This document shows, piece after piece, positions 36,364 to 47,187 of a DNA stretch of 64,000 nt (the stretch's first letter is position 1; every line of letters starts with the position of its first letter). Position numbers and translations under genes: made by a program. Source of the stretch: Ryuthela nishihirai (Eukaryota > Arthropoda > Arachnida > Araneae > Heptathelidae); NCBI GenBank assembly GCA_038380435.1, contig JAWZYU010000001.1, positions 19,634,001 to 19,698,000 on the forward strand, read 5' to 3'. The notes under the pieces are model-generated. The model was not told the origin of the DNA and ran no database searches. It saw nothing but the letters and a program-made list of their open reading frames with translations.

Positions 36364-37020
36364 TTTGAACTATTATCAACAAATTTTTCCTTAACCCTTT
36401 CACGACTAAGGGAAGCATTTTTCCCCATTTTAAAATTGGTGATTGTCGTATTTAATTAGAACCTTATCTGCATTTTTTATACAGAATGTCAAAATAGAAC
36501 GTATGCCGAACGCAATTACGTAAACGGGAATGTTTAGAAAACAAAAACAGAACTGTCGGGACGCATAATATATGTACTATGTGCAATGTCCATCTTTGCC
36601 TCTACCAAAAGAAATTGCTTCGCAGAATATCATAATTAGCACATCATTTTGTATAGTAATTTTATTTCATAATTTGTATTATTTTAGTAAACATTTTGTT
36701 CTAATAAACCAATAAATAAAAGACATTGCATAATAAGCCTAACTATAATTTGTGTTACCTTTATAGTCCATTGGGAAAAATATTTCCCATAAAATTCCAA
36801 AAAAACTACACATTGTTATGTATTTTCTTATGATTTTTATTTATTTTATGTCTAAACAAACTATAATAAACAGTTACATACTAATATTTACTCTTAGAAA
36901 CCTTATGGTCCTGAAAGGGTTAAAGTCTTTAAAATCTCATGATAATAAAAAAATTGGTATTTTTAAAAATGAAGTTTTTGGAAGTAATTATGAAATACAC
37001 TGCACAATATTGAAATTGCT
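36364..37020. repeat. Repeat E, right part, split by a TTAA MITE
   Basis: The segments tgatttgaactattatcaac (36361 on) and ggtatttttaaaaatgaag with tttggaagtaatta (36957 on) match 18000-18115 and 61160-61270. The left part of the same repeat lies before the SINE-P (35950-35984). Confidence 0.75.
36395..36919. mobile_element. TTAA MITE (CCCTTTCACGAC ends)
   Basis: The left CCCTTTCACGACTAAGGG and the right end, inverse of CCCTTTCAGGACCATAAGG, are flanked by TTAA at 36391-36394 and 36920-36923. The homologous uninterrupted repeat E near 61185 has a single ttaa at this point, confirming the target. It is a non-autonomous piggyBac-type element. Confidence 0.85.
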
Positions 37021-37079
37021 CTACCCAGAAGGAGTGAGGGGATAGGGGTGAAAAGCAGCACAAACATAGCAATACATAT

Positions 37080-37320
37080 TGGCATATCATGACTTAATTT
37101 GCAGCCACTTACAGTGGTTAGAAGATGAGATAATGCAGAACAATGCGACTGCCTCAGTAGGTGGTTGCACTGCCATGAACGGCAGTACAGGCAGCAATAC
37201 AGTGTGGCATGGAGTCATACAATCGACGGGTATGGTCCTGAGGAATTGCACACCAAGCAGCATTGACTTGCTCCCATAATTCGAGATTCCGCACCAGCCG
37301 GTGAGAGGATTGCACACGTC
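37080..37320 (-). pseudogene. Tc1-like transposase C-terminus
   Basis: In shifted minus-strand frames it reads QVNAAWCAIPQDHT and RLYDSMPHCIAACTAVHGSA, the C-terminal end of Tc1 transposases (AAW-x-AIPQ, L-x-SMP-R, I-A). Only the last 60 or so residues are left. Confidence 0.72.
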
Positions 37321-37406
37321 GTCAAAATCTCTTTAATTTGGTATACAACATGACCTATTTCTGTCGATTACTAATCAATAAAAATATTTTAAAGTTGACT
37401 TATTTA

Positions 37407-37798
37407 CAGGTGCTCCCCTACTTATAAACAATTTGACTGCACATCTAAAATTTAAATTTCGTGCGGATTCATGGCATTGAAGTCGATAGCGTGGTCTAAT
37501 TTTCCTTTTTTGTTATTTACAATATGTATTATATTATTTATGTACAAACATATACATTAACAGTATAAGTTTTATTTATAATATCAACTTTATGTTACCA
37601 TATACCACAGCAGATTTTTACCGCATTTGAAACACCTGCTAGTAAGCAGTAACGAGTAATGCATTCTAGTAAATACATTGAAGGATCAAACATTAACAAT
37701 AAGTGGTTATTCTGTGTACAAATGTACTTTTTAGGTTAGTTTTCAACTTACGACAAAACCTCGGAAACGTAACCTGTTCGTAAGTAGAGGAGCACCTG
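37407..37798. mobile_element. MITE with CAGGTGCTCC ends and TA flanks
   Basis: The left CAGGTGCTCCCCTACTTA and the right end, inverse of CAGGTGCTCCTCTACTTACG, are flanked by TA (37405-37406 and 37799-37800). The ends and the aacgtaacctgttcgtaag phrase resemble pogo/Tigger-type MITEs. No coding capacity was seen. Confidence 0.82.
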
Positions 37799-37819
37799 TA
37801 TTTCACTCTAGCAAGACTG

Positions 37820-38215
37820 GACTTTAAGAAAAGTATGGTGCAGAGAAAAAAAATTACAAAACAGAAGAAATGTTTACTTTAAAGATACTTTAAAATTACT
37901 TTAAAGAATATTTTTTTCTTTGTTATTCAGAAATAAATCTCATTTCTATTCATGTGCATTATAAATCATTTCTGTCTTAGTGTTTTTTAAATTAATTTTT
38001 GTGTTGCCAGATGCATTTTTTCCTACATGACTAAAAAAAAATCCTGTTAAAATGAAACGTCTTTTGTTAAATATTTTATTTTCAGAAAATTCAGAATTAA
38101 ATGCTGATTAATTTGGCATATAACATGCCATAATTCCTTTCATTAGTATTTGGTAAAAAAGTTCTAAAATTAAATTTGGCTACTGGATGTAAACCAGTTT
38201 TTCAGTTTAACAGAA
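37820..38215. repeat. Dispersed repeat F, copy 1
   Basis: From agtatggtgcagagaaaa to aaaccagtttttcag this matches 62998-63480, including catgactaaaaaaaa and ttcctttcattag. The copy at 63 kb ends in a TTAA-flanked terminus, so repeat F is probably a TTAA element that has lost its terminus here. Confidence 0.65.
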
Positions 38216-38301
38216 GAAGTTCTAAAATGTTCTCAGAAGTTACAAACTGCAGGTGATCACTTAGGATGGCAAGTACAGCTGTTCTGATTACTAATCTTTA
38301 A

Positions 38302-38423
38302 ACCTTTTACTACCATACCAGCCCAAAATGGCCAAGGCTTTAAATGGACTCACCCAACCAATGCTGTTCTTTCCTCTTTACTACTTCCAACCTGCGTTTT
38401 GTGCCGGTAAGGAAATGAAAAGG
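38302..38423. mobile_element. Short TTAA MITE related to 22134-22244
   Basis: It has CCTTTTACTACCATA at left and the inverse of CCTTTTCATTTCCTTAC at right, flanked by ttaa on both sides. The interior agcccaaaatggccaaggct matches cgcccagaacggccaaga in the 22 kb MITE. Confidence 0.68.
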
Positions 38424-38827
38424 TTAAAATGAAGGTGAATGACAAACATGATTGTAATTGTGTTCAGTAATGAGGCATCATTTGGCCTGTATGAATTTGT
38501 GAATTGCTACTCAGGGGTATATATTTAATGGGGTAGGTTCAAACCCTACACAATTTTTTGGGAAACTGATATCAGGTAACCACAAAATTCTTGCTGTTTA
38601 TGTGTCATATTAAATAATCAGCATTTAGTTAAATAATCAATAGATGACATTAATGCCATGTCAGAACAACTACCCGCATCTTAAAATTGCATTATATCTT
38701 ATTTACGTACCTGTAGTAATATCATCCAAGTAGTAAACCCAATAAATATTGAAATGGAAGTGTTGTCAAAGCTCATTAGATGTTTACGAGTTTAAACTCA
38801 GTAACACTACTGCAGAAGCCACTAGAA

Positions 38828-39239
38828 CAGTGTCTCACAAACTGTGTGCCGCGAGAGATTCCAAGTGTGCCGTGAGAGATTTTCAAATTGACACTAGATA
38901 TTCCACAGATTTAATTTTGACTTGACTTGTGTTATCGACGTGCTTTAATAAAAATCTTTCAGATTTTATCAACTGGGATCTTGTATTTATCAAGCTTTTT
39001 CCAAATTTTGGTATTAATTTTTGATTATTTCAAGCCATAGAATGGACAAATATTTAAAACAAACACCGAGTTATGTTAATTATATTTATTATTATATTTA
39101 TTATTTTAAATAAAATGCATTTAACGAAACTTCAATTTTCCTCTTTTTACATAACCATCAAAAATTCTTTTTTAGGTGTGCTGCGGAAAAAAAAAATAGA
39201 TTCAGTGTGCCGCAGAGTAAAAAAGTTTGCGAAACACTG
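38828..39239. mobile_element. hAT-like MITE with perfect 8-bp target duplication
   Basis: The left CAGTGTCTCACAAACT and the right end, inverse of CAGTGTTTCGCAAACT, are hAT-type terminal repeats. Both ends also hold a gtgtgccg phrase. The 8-bp cactagaa is repeated exactly at 38820-38827 and 39240-39247, the expected hAT target-site duplication. No transposase is present. Confidence 0.92.
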
Positions 39240-39259
39240 CACTAGAAGAATGTTTCGCA

Positions 39260-40560
39260 TTTGGGCAGGGTCTGTAAAGGAATGACAGCCAGAAAAAGTT
39301 TCCAAAAAGGGGACAAGGCAAGGAAGGAGCACCACATAGGGGCCACTGACAATTAAGCTTTGAAAGCAGCCATTAAAGAAGATAGCATGCAAGAGCTTGC
39401 TTTGATGTTCAATATTAATGATGAAACCATTTGAAGGCATCTGCATGAATTGGTAAAACATAAAAATTGGGCAAATGGGTCCCACATGAATTGTCTGATG
39501 CCAAGAAACATGCATCAGCTTGCCTTATATCCTGCTCTCCCACCACAATAAAAAACCATTTCTTAATTGTTTGCTAACATGATGAAAAGTGGATCCAATG
39601 TAAGAATCCTTCAAGGAAATGACTGGGGGGGGGGGGTCTACCACAGACCCTGCTCCACAAACTGCAAGGCCATCGCTGCATCAATGCAAGATGCTTCTTT
39701 GTGCATGGTGGACAGGGTTGGGTTGTTTTACCTCTGAGCGGCACTTTTTTGCACACCATGGGCTAAATGGCCAGGTCACATGGACCCCGAAGGCTCAGAG
39801 AAGGTTGGGGGAGGGGACCCACTGGAACAGCTGTTGGGAGACAGATGGTAGCCTCCCGTCAAGGCCATCCAGCGTGTTCTTTAACGTGCACAGGGTATGG
39901 CTCTCCCACACACGGGACCACCGCTTAACGTCCCATCCGACCGACAGCGGCCTTTCCAAGCCCATCGGTGTCCCCTACTGACCATGGGCAGGGCGGGGAA
40001 TTTTGCGGAGATAAATCTCAACGCTGACCCAGCTGGGACTCGAACCTAGGAACTACAGATTACAAGCCTGGTGCGCTACCGACTGAGCCACCCCCGCCCC
40101 ACATGGTGGACAGAGCTTGTGTAATTGTCCACTTTGAACTGCTGAAACCTGGCCAAACCATTACTGGCGAGTTCTATTCACAACTGCTTAAACGTGTTCA
40201 TAAGGCATTGAAAGAAGGAAGCAGCACTTGTAAATTGTAAAGGAGCACTGTTCCTTCCAGATACTGCCAAAGTGACCACAGAGACAATAAAATGCTTTAA
40301 ATGGGAGACTCATCCACCGGATCTCTCCTTTGGTGGATTATCACTTGTTTCTGGCCCTTGACAATAATTTGCATGGACAAGAGTTTAAAAATGACAGGGA
40401 GGTATATTACTCTATATAGACTTGTTTCAAGATGGGGGGGGAGCGATCGAATCAAATGGAAACCACTTCACTGAATAAAATTGTTTTTAACACGAATTGT
40501 GCTTTTTTTTTTTTAAAGAGTACCAAAAATGCCAAGAAGTTTTATAGTTACCCAATATAG
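39260..40560 (+). pseudogene. Mariner relic interrupted by a SINE
   Basis: Frames give HDEKWIQCKNPSRK (first catalytic region), then after the SINE WWTELV, a LKPGQTITGEFYSQLLK-like region, LLDTAK-like (second Asp) and HPPDLSFG-like third region, then QEFKND and MGGERSNQMETTSLN. The motif order is that of mariner transposases. Many stops and shifts are present, and terminal repeats were not resolved. Confidence 0.72.
39716..40101 (-). mobile_element. SINE-A copy 3, full length with target-site duplication
   Basis: At 386 bp this is the best-preserved member. On the minus strand the head starts gggtggctcagtcggtagcg (A box) with a B box ggttcgagtccc, and the 3' end is caacccaaccc. The flanking direct repeat is catggtggacag at 39704-39715 and 40102-40113. 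It lies inside a mariner gene. Confidence 0.9.
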
Positions 40561-40629
40561 ACATAATATAAGAATGATGGGGTTTTGAACTGGATTATGC
40601 AAAAAAATACATTTGAGGAAATATTTTGA

Positions 40630-40950
40630 TTTACCATGTTTAGCATCTCAAACAATTTTGGTGCAAACTCAATAAGCCTCTACAGGCGTGCAATGTAGCT
40701 CTGCATACATACAAACCACATTGAGTTTGCACACAATGATCGATTATCTCTGGTGTTGGTTTTGATAATGCTGATGAATTCTGTCTCTTAAATGCCTTAA
40801 ATTTTGTACTTTCTGAGTGTTCTCCAGATATCGATATTTCCATGGGAAAAATTAAGGGTATTAGATCCAGATTCCCTGGAAGCCACACTATTGGTGCACC
40901 TTGAACAACCCATTTTGCAACAAACGATATGCAAAAGCTATACAAACATT
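40630..40950 (-). pseudogene. Probable mariner (DUF4817-type) C-terminal relic
   Basis: Minus-strand frames give VWLPGNLDLIPLIFPMEIS and, in another frame, LRHLRDRIHQ. This fits the WPPRSPDLTPLDFFLWG third catalytic region followed by LK-RI of the mariners elsewhere in this window. It is heavily decayed, so the call is moderate. Confidence 0.5.
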
Positions 40951-40990
40951 ATTGCTAAGTGGTTTGAATAATAATAATTTATAATATATA

Positions 40991-41275
40991 AATAATAATA
41001 ATATATAATAATATTAATAATTTTACCTCCAGTTTTAAATCAGATGATTTGCAGAAACAACTGGATTGGGTTGTTTTATTTCTGAACAGTGTTTTTTGCA
41101 CACAAAGGGCTAAATAGACAAGTCACAAGTAAATAATAATAATATATAATAATATTAATAATTTTACCTCCAGTTTTAATTCAGATGATTTGCAGAAACA
41201 ACTGGGTTGGGTTGTTTTATTTCTGAGCAGAGTGTGTTTTGCACACAAAGGGCTAAATAGACAAGTCACAAGGAC
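40991..41275. repeat. 140-bp tandem duplication spanning a SINE-A fragment
   Basis: Two copies starting aataataataatatataata at 40991 and 41132 each contain acctccagtttta, cagatgatttgcagaaacaa and a minus-strand SINE-A 3' piece (gggttgttttatttctga to agtcacaag). The duplication includes the flank and the SINE, so it happened after the SINE inserted. Confidence 0.85.
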
Positions 41276-41299
41276 ACCTACGAATCAGAGAAGGTTGGG

Positions 41300-41400
41300 G
41301 AAGGGGATAAGTCACTGAGCTAATTTAGTGGTTAGAATACCAGGCATGTAAACTGGGAGATGTGGGTTTGAGTCCCATGCACGACACAACTCATCCTCCT
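41300..41400 (+). repeat. tRNA-like sequence, probably a SINE head
   Basis: It has ttagtggttagaat (A box-like) and gggtttgagtccc (B box-like) around an anticodon-like stem, caggcatgtaaactggg. Flanking sequence to 41440 may be the SINE body. Only one copy is in the window. A functional tRNA is unlikely because the acceptor ends do not pair. Confidence 0.5.
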
Positions 41401-42421
41401 CTTCCCCGATAGTTTTTCTTGGATTCTATGTCAATAGGTAATTGTTTATTTACCAGTGAGTATAACATTAACATCTAAGAGATAAAGAAGATAATGCTGG
41501 TGTGCCTCTCTGCTTAGGCACCAAACTTTGCATGAAGGGAAAGAGTACAGGCTATGTGTAAACCTGCTGGAGCAAGCCCTCTCTATGGAGAAGGCCATAT
41601 GGCACGTGACAATGACAGTGTGTGATGTAGTAAAAAGAGGCTCTCAATTTCAGGAATGAAACATTGCGATTATAATTTTTTATAAGAAATTTACAATGGT
41701 GTTGAACCTAATTATTGCATATAATTTTCCAAACAATACATGGCCTGATCAGAACTAAATAATGCTAATCAGAACTAAATTAGCAGCTTTCACCCTTATA
41801 TTTTGTAAACACTTTAATATTCAAAGCCAATCTAATATTATAAGCCTAAGGCTATTTATCAACATACCAAAAGCAATATGTCATTTATCATTACTTTAGT
41901 TATATCAATTAAAAATTTTAAATACTTTGTACTTTTCCAGAATGATTATCGAATAATCAAACCTTGCATTATATTTTTATTCATGAACAATCACTACCAC
42001 TTTAGTAGTCTATAGCAAAATTCATTAAACATTCATACTCTGCTTCTTACAAAAACATTCTCCAGAATTTCTGACATCAAATCCAAGCTAAAAAAAATGG
42101 ATAAAAGACAATGGGGAAAAAAAATATTTCTCCAAATGGTCTTTTATTAAAATGATGCAAAAATTTTCCTCAATTACATAATTAGCACATGTAACAATAT
42201 TTGAAAATATATGATTTCATTATTTTCATGACTTGCTAAAGAGTATACGTATCATTGAAAACTTTTGAAGCAACTAACGATTCAGAATCATTGTAATAAA
42301 AAAGGGCATTAAATTAAAACATTCTCTTCAAAGACATTTTATTATAACATCCTAAATTGTTCAAGCAATATTACATCCTTTTTAAATCTGCCTTAAACTA
42401 TTCTTTGTACAATACAGAATT
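41401..42421. other. No recognisable feature
   Basis: AT-rich after 41660. The segment at 41500-41640 is less AT-rich but unidentified. Confidence 0.4.
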
Positions 42422-42425
42422 TTAA

Positions 42426-42661
42426 CCCTTTGCACACAAAGTTTTATTTTTTAACAGGTTATAACTTATCACTGCTATTTATTTTATCTACTATGTTTAA
42501 GAGTAAAAATTATAATTACGAATAATATGGAGCACAGATAAAACACAACCATCTGCTATGGACATTAGCACCAGATTGGCCGTAGTATGTCGTTGCTATG
42601 GCAACTGAGTTTTATGGTAAAATCAAGATGGCACCGCTGTGGTGCCCTCGAGTGCAAAGGG
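42426..42661. mobile_element. piggyBac-type MITE (CCCTTTGCAC ends)
   Basis: The left CCCTTTGCACACAAAG and the right end, inverse of CCCTTTGCACTCGAGGG, are flanked by TTAA at 42422-42425 and 42662-42665. It belongs to the same terminal family as 4737-5108. Confidence 0.85.
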
Positions 42662-42665
42662 TTAA

Positions 42666-43240
42666 TAAAATTTAGAGTGCATCAGTAATATTTTTTTGAG
42701 TGCAATAGTCATCTTATAAGGAGAATGTTTTCTTAGCATATTTATCATTGTTTGCCATAAAGAAATGTGGGAACTATTAGATCTGCACTGCAATGTTAAC
42801 TCTTACTTTGAGATTCAGTAATGCACATTATGCATACATTACAATAGTAGAGTTGTAATTAAGTTAAAGTGGATTATGAATTTATATCCTAGTAAGATTG
42901 TATTTTTATTCGCTGAGTAACAAGGCATATATGTTACACATGATCAGCTACAAAATTCCAAATTTTAACAATTATATGGCATTACTGAAATAAAAGTCGT
43001 GTGCTTCATACCAAGTCATTATTATATATTATCATGCTCAGCATAAATGGAGAATCCTTTTCTACAATGTTTAAATTTTAATTATGCAAATGATCTAAAA
43101 TAGCTTTAAAGGTTTTGCTGAATTGTTTTAGTATATATGCACGAGATTCTATTTAATCTGAATGGGAATCCCCACACAACCTAAAACGTTTTGTATCACT
43201 GACACAAAACATGTCTTATTAACATCTGATAATCAATAGC
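42666..43240. other. No recognisable feature
   Basis: AT-rich sequence without motifs. Confidence 0.4.
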
Positions 43241-43486
43241 AACGACTGAAAAAGTTGCATCTCCTTGAATATAGATGGCGCTGTCTCAGCCACATCTCAG
43301 TGAAGATTTATAAGGTCTTATTCTAAAAAATTTCATTGCCCGACAAGTGGTACAATGGTAGCGCGCTCTGGCATGAATATGGAGAGATGCAGGTTCAATT
43401 GCCAGTGATGAATTTTTTTTCAGAATCTATTAATTAATGTTTGATGTCTATCTTAACAGTGAATACTGTGCATTCACTTTGGATTG
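43241..43486 (+). mobile_element. SINE-B copy 2: single tRNA-like unit
   Basis: The tRNA-like core (43341-43412) matches the sense arm at 13300, with gtacaatggtagcgcgctct as the A-box region and a weakened B box. Its tail ends acagtgaatactgtgcattc and actttgga, the same as the 49-nt tail at 13410-13458. Upstream, atagatggcgc is shared with 57535. It has no antisense arm, so it shows the monomer form. Confidence 0.75.
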
Positions 43487-45550
43487 AGGATAGATGCATT
43501 ACTGGCTTTAATATGTTGACCCTATAACACATTTTAAAGTTGCTTTAGCTATCTCAAAATTAACTCTTCCAAGGCCCAGCCTGAAAAACTGGTTTATATC
43601 CAGAGGTCAAGCAATTTTTTTGCTTTAATACTTTATTCACTTAATAAAACATTCGAATGGAAAAAGTATTATTTTTCAGTTTCAATTATGTTATTTTATA
43701 AGATACCAGCAGATTTATCCAGCATTATTCAGGTTTGAAACTTTCTAAACGTAGAATAGATGGTGCTCTCCACATCACAAGCTTTCATCTGGCATAAAAA
43801 TCATTATGACGAATCCCCTCCAGTTTATTTTCACCCTTAATATTAGGGAAGGAAAGAGATGGGCATATTCCAAGGTACTGTATGATCCTCTCTACATCAG
43901 ATATTTCTCAACCAAAAAACTGAATTACCATGCTCAAATAATCGAACTTTTCAAATCATTTTGTACCCAGGAGAGTCCCTCGGATAAGTGTTTGCCAGGC
44001 GTATGCAACTTTATAGAAAAAGAAAATTAAATAGTCCGAGTTGCCCAAAAAATGTATAGGTATTACAAAAAAATTATTACTATTGAAAAACACTTTATAT
44101 ATTAAAACTTATCAATGTATGATATATACATTTATTAACCTCTACATATTTTTCAAATTAAGTTAATGATTTTAATTTCTGATATGAATTCTTAGTTTCT
44201 GAAGTTTTTCTTTCAGCAACAAATCTTGTGCTTAAATAGAATGATTTCAATTTCTATACAAATGCTCATTCTCTTTACCCAACAAACTGAACAAATGACA
44301 ATCATGTAAAATCAGAAAGAAATTAGTTTGATGCATTCCTTCTTTCAAATTTATTGGTGGCAAGCTATTTTGAATAACTTTTAATCATTAATGTTAAAGT
44401 GTATGAGGATTTTGAGAAATTCAAACTTGTTCACCCCAATTTTGGTTGATTAGCAGGTTTGCACACAGCCTATATTCTTCCCCTGGGTAAACGAAACATT
44501 CATGCAAAGTTTGGTGCAGTTTTAACCATTGGGGGTTAAACTTCTTACCCCCAGTTTACACTGGGGGTAAGAGGGGGGGGGGGCTGAGTGCATAAGGGGA
44601 CAAATTCTTAAACTTTCTTTTTAAATAGAAATTGTAGTTTGAAAATTCTTATTTTCAAAAATTTGAAGTTTCAAGAAACAGATATAGTATTGACCTCTCA
44701 TTTCAGATTCTGTCAACATGTAAAATCAGCATGGGCCCTGGATGGATTAAAACTGCATAAAACCCATGGGTGAAATCATGACTGAAATGCTTTGAGCTGG
44801 GAACATTGTTGTCACATGGCTGATAGAAATTTTGATTTTTTTTTAATGATACAGGTGTTCCTCAGGATTTTACTTGAGCAATTATTATGCTTTTTTTTTT
44901 AAAAAAAGTGATCGAAGTTCTTCTGATACTTATAAGGGAAACAGTCTACTTTCTATTCCAGGTAAAGTTCTATGAACTGTGCTTAATAGAATTAAGAATT
45001 TGGTTGATGGACAACTGCATGATGAACAATGCAGATTCAGAAGTGGTAGAGGATGTATAGATCAAATATTTTCACAGACAGATTCTTAAGAAACATTTAG
45101 ATTTTCAGAAACCTGTGGTTACTAGCTTTATGGATTTCAAAACAGCTTTGACTGTTTATAGTCATAATTAGTGGTTGATTGTTAGATCTTATGGAATACC
45201 TGACAAGCTAGTTAGCACAATGAGAGCTCTATATAATAACACTGAGTTGTGTTTGAAAGTAAGGCTTGTAACGATTGGTAAAGCAATGCTAGTAGAGTTA
45301 GAAAGGATGCATTTTGTCTCCTTTTCTCTTTAGTCTGGATATTGATTATGTTATGCAGATTCTTAGTAAGGGGAAGATTTTGGACTCAAATGATTTAAGA
45401 TTTCGTCCTGTTGGCTAATGATGTTGAGATGAATTCTTGAATTAGGGCTGTTGAGACTGATCAACCAGCTGGTGCTTCAGTTGCTTTGAATGGCACAGTT
45501 TATCTCAGGAGCTATGCAACAATACTGGTGATGTGCAGCACAAAAGATTG
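43487..45550 (+). mobile_element. LINE-5: decayed RTE-like copy split by a TTAA element
   Basis: LINE sequence at 43487-43559 (gatagatgcattactgg, ccctataacaca) continues at 44751 (actgcataaaacccatggg) and runs through the RT (TGCAGATTCAGAAGTGGTAG = RFRSGRG-like near 45030, MDFKTAL near 45130) to about 45550. It is full of indels. Removing 43564-44746 and one TTAA restores collinearity with the other LINE copies. Confidence 0.78.
43564..44746. mobile_element. TTAA-flanked element carrying repeat R2
   Basis: The left CTCTTCCAAGGCCCAGCCTGA and the right end, inverse of TCCATCCAGGGCCCATGCTGA, are imperfect inverted repeats of about 21 bp flanked by TTAA (43560-43563 and 44747-44750). The 1,183-bp interior contains R2, which is also at 2361-3700. 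No transposase motif was recognised in it. Confidence 0.78.
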
Positions 45551-46770
45551 CTGTATTTGGATAGATAAAACATTTTCTACACAAATCTCATTTCAATTTC
45601 CTAATGTGTAAAGTTTGCCAGCGGATGTGTAAACACTGCTCCATATAGAAATAAACCAATGTCAGGCATGTAAGCAGTGTGTAGACACTCAGCTACACAC
45701 TGCTATGATGAGAACCAGTGGCAGACTGGTAAATTGAAACAGCCCTGTAAATCATCGATGGACCGGCCTCCTGATATGTACCACACATTAGCACCCCAGA
45801 AACTTTTTCCCTCCGGGGGGAGGGGGGGTGAGAGGAGCTAACTACTTTTTTTCAAGAGGGGGGTCAGGGGTATATAACCTCTAGGGGGAGAAATGTTTAA
45901 AAAAAGTAATGAAATACTGCATTTCAAGGGCATTTGCAGCTGATGGCTTCTCACTGTGGTCATGAAATTATAAAAAAAAACAAAAACAAAATTGGCTCTC
46001 CCACAACCAAAAATTATTGAAATAGCTTGGAGATCCTCTTAGGAGCTGTAACTTGAATTTTGCATTAATCACAATCTGGACTAGAATTCATTCTGAAACC
46101 TTTTTTTGAACGCTTCTCAAATTTGTTTTTATTAAAAATGTTACAAAAATTACTTTCGACTTATTGAGGTGTCATCGCTTTAAAAAAAAAGAAATAGGAT
46201 CGAGATAGTCGTAAAATGAACTTTCAGCTTGAAAAAATACTGCATTAATTATATTAAAAAATTTCAGTTGCTGACAGTGAGTGGTGACATTATATGACAA
46301 AATTTTCATTGAATTTAGGATGCACTGGGTGCCTCTTCTAGCCTGTTATTGTGGGTGCCATGGTAACACGTAGAAGCAAAATTTCTCTGTTGACTGGAAG
46401 GAGGGATTAGGCGAATTGTCAGACCATCAAAAATTTTGGGACAAAGGTCAAAAATAGATTTTTTGCATATCACAAAAATTATATACAATATTGAAGCTAA
46501 ATGTCCAATATATCAGCATTTCTATAATTTCTATTTTTACTCTATTTTTAAATATAAACATTTTTAACTCCTAATTTTTTAAATTGCAATTAATACGCTA
46601 AAGTCAAAACAAAATGTGCATTTCTATTGACATACAGGGGAAAAAAAATCGAATTTTACTTTTAATCAGGTTCACTTTTAGCTTCCTTATTAGTAATAAA
46701 AGATATACACCCAATTCTGTTTTTACACGAATTTTTTTTACATGATTTTGATTTAACAGTTTAGAAAAAA
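45551..46770. other. No recognisable feature
   Basis: Contains G-runs at 45815-45880 (ggggggagggggggtgag) and a phrase agtggcagactgg at 45718 shared with 27307. No coding motif or paired terminal repeat was found. Confidence 0.4.
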
Positions 46771-46783
46771 ATTCCAATTCTCT

Positions 46784-47174
46784 ATACAAATATTAACCAC
46801 TCTGGAAGTCTATTTAATATTTAGAGGAAAAATTGTCTTGATCCGGGTGGGATATGAACCCACAACCTCCTGATAACATGTCAGGTGCTCTAAACCACTT
46901 TATTTGCCGTACTGTGGCTAAGATCGCATGAACAGCGCCTATACGAGACATAATGGAATATGTACTATAGGTTGAGAATGTTCATATCATCAATTAGAGG
47001 AAATCTTGATCAGCGGCCGGTAGCTCAGTGGTTTAGAGCACCTGACATGTTATCAGGAGGTCGTGGGTTCATATCCCACCTGGCTCAAGACAATTTTTCC
47101 ACTAAAAATGAAATTGACTTCCAGAGTGGTTAATATTTGTATATACCAAGAAAGTCGAGTTTCTTCAATATTTA
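46784..47174 (+). mobile_element. SINE-P copy 2: inverted tRNA-like dimer with 13-bp target duplication
   Basis: The antisense arm (46784-46899) ends inside its tRNA-like core, and the sense arm (about 46900-47144) carries a longer upstream leader and a complete tRNA-like core at 47016-47084 (gccggtagctcagtggttt; B box gggttcatatcc). The right-only tail is 47145-47174. Duplications attccaattctct and attctaattctct flank it at 46771-46783 and 47175-47187. It has the same internal arm start as the 35985 copy but a different central junction. Confidence 0.87.
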
Positions 47175-47187
47175 ATTCTAATTCTCT

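Noticed and set aside
45717..46450. hAT-like element starting cagtggcagactgg
   Set aside because: The phrase recurs at 27306, but no inverted partner or 8-bp duplication was found for either copy.
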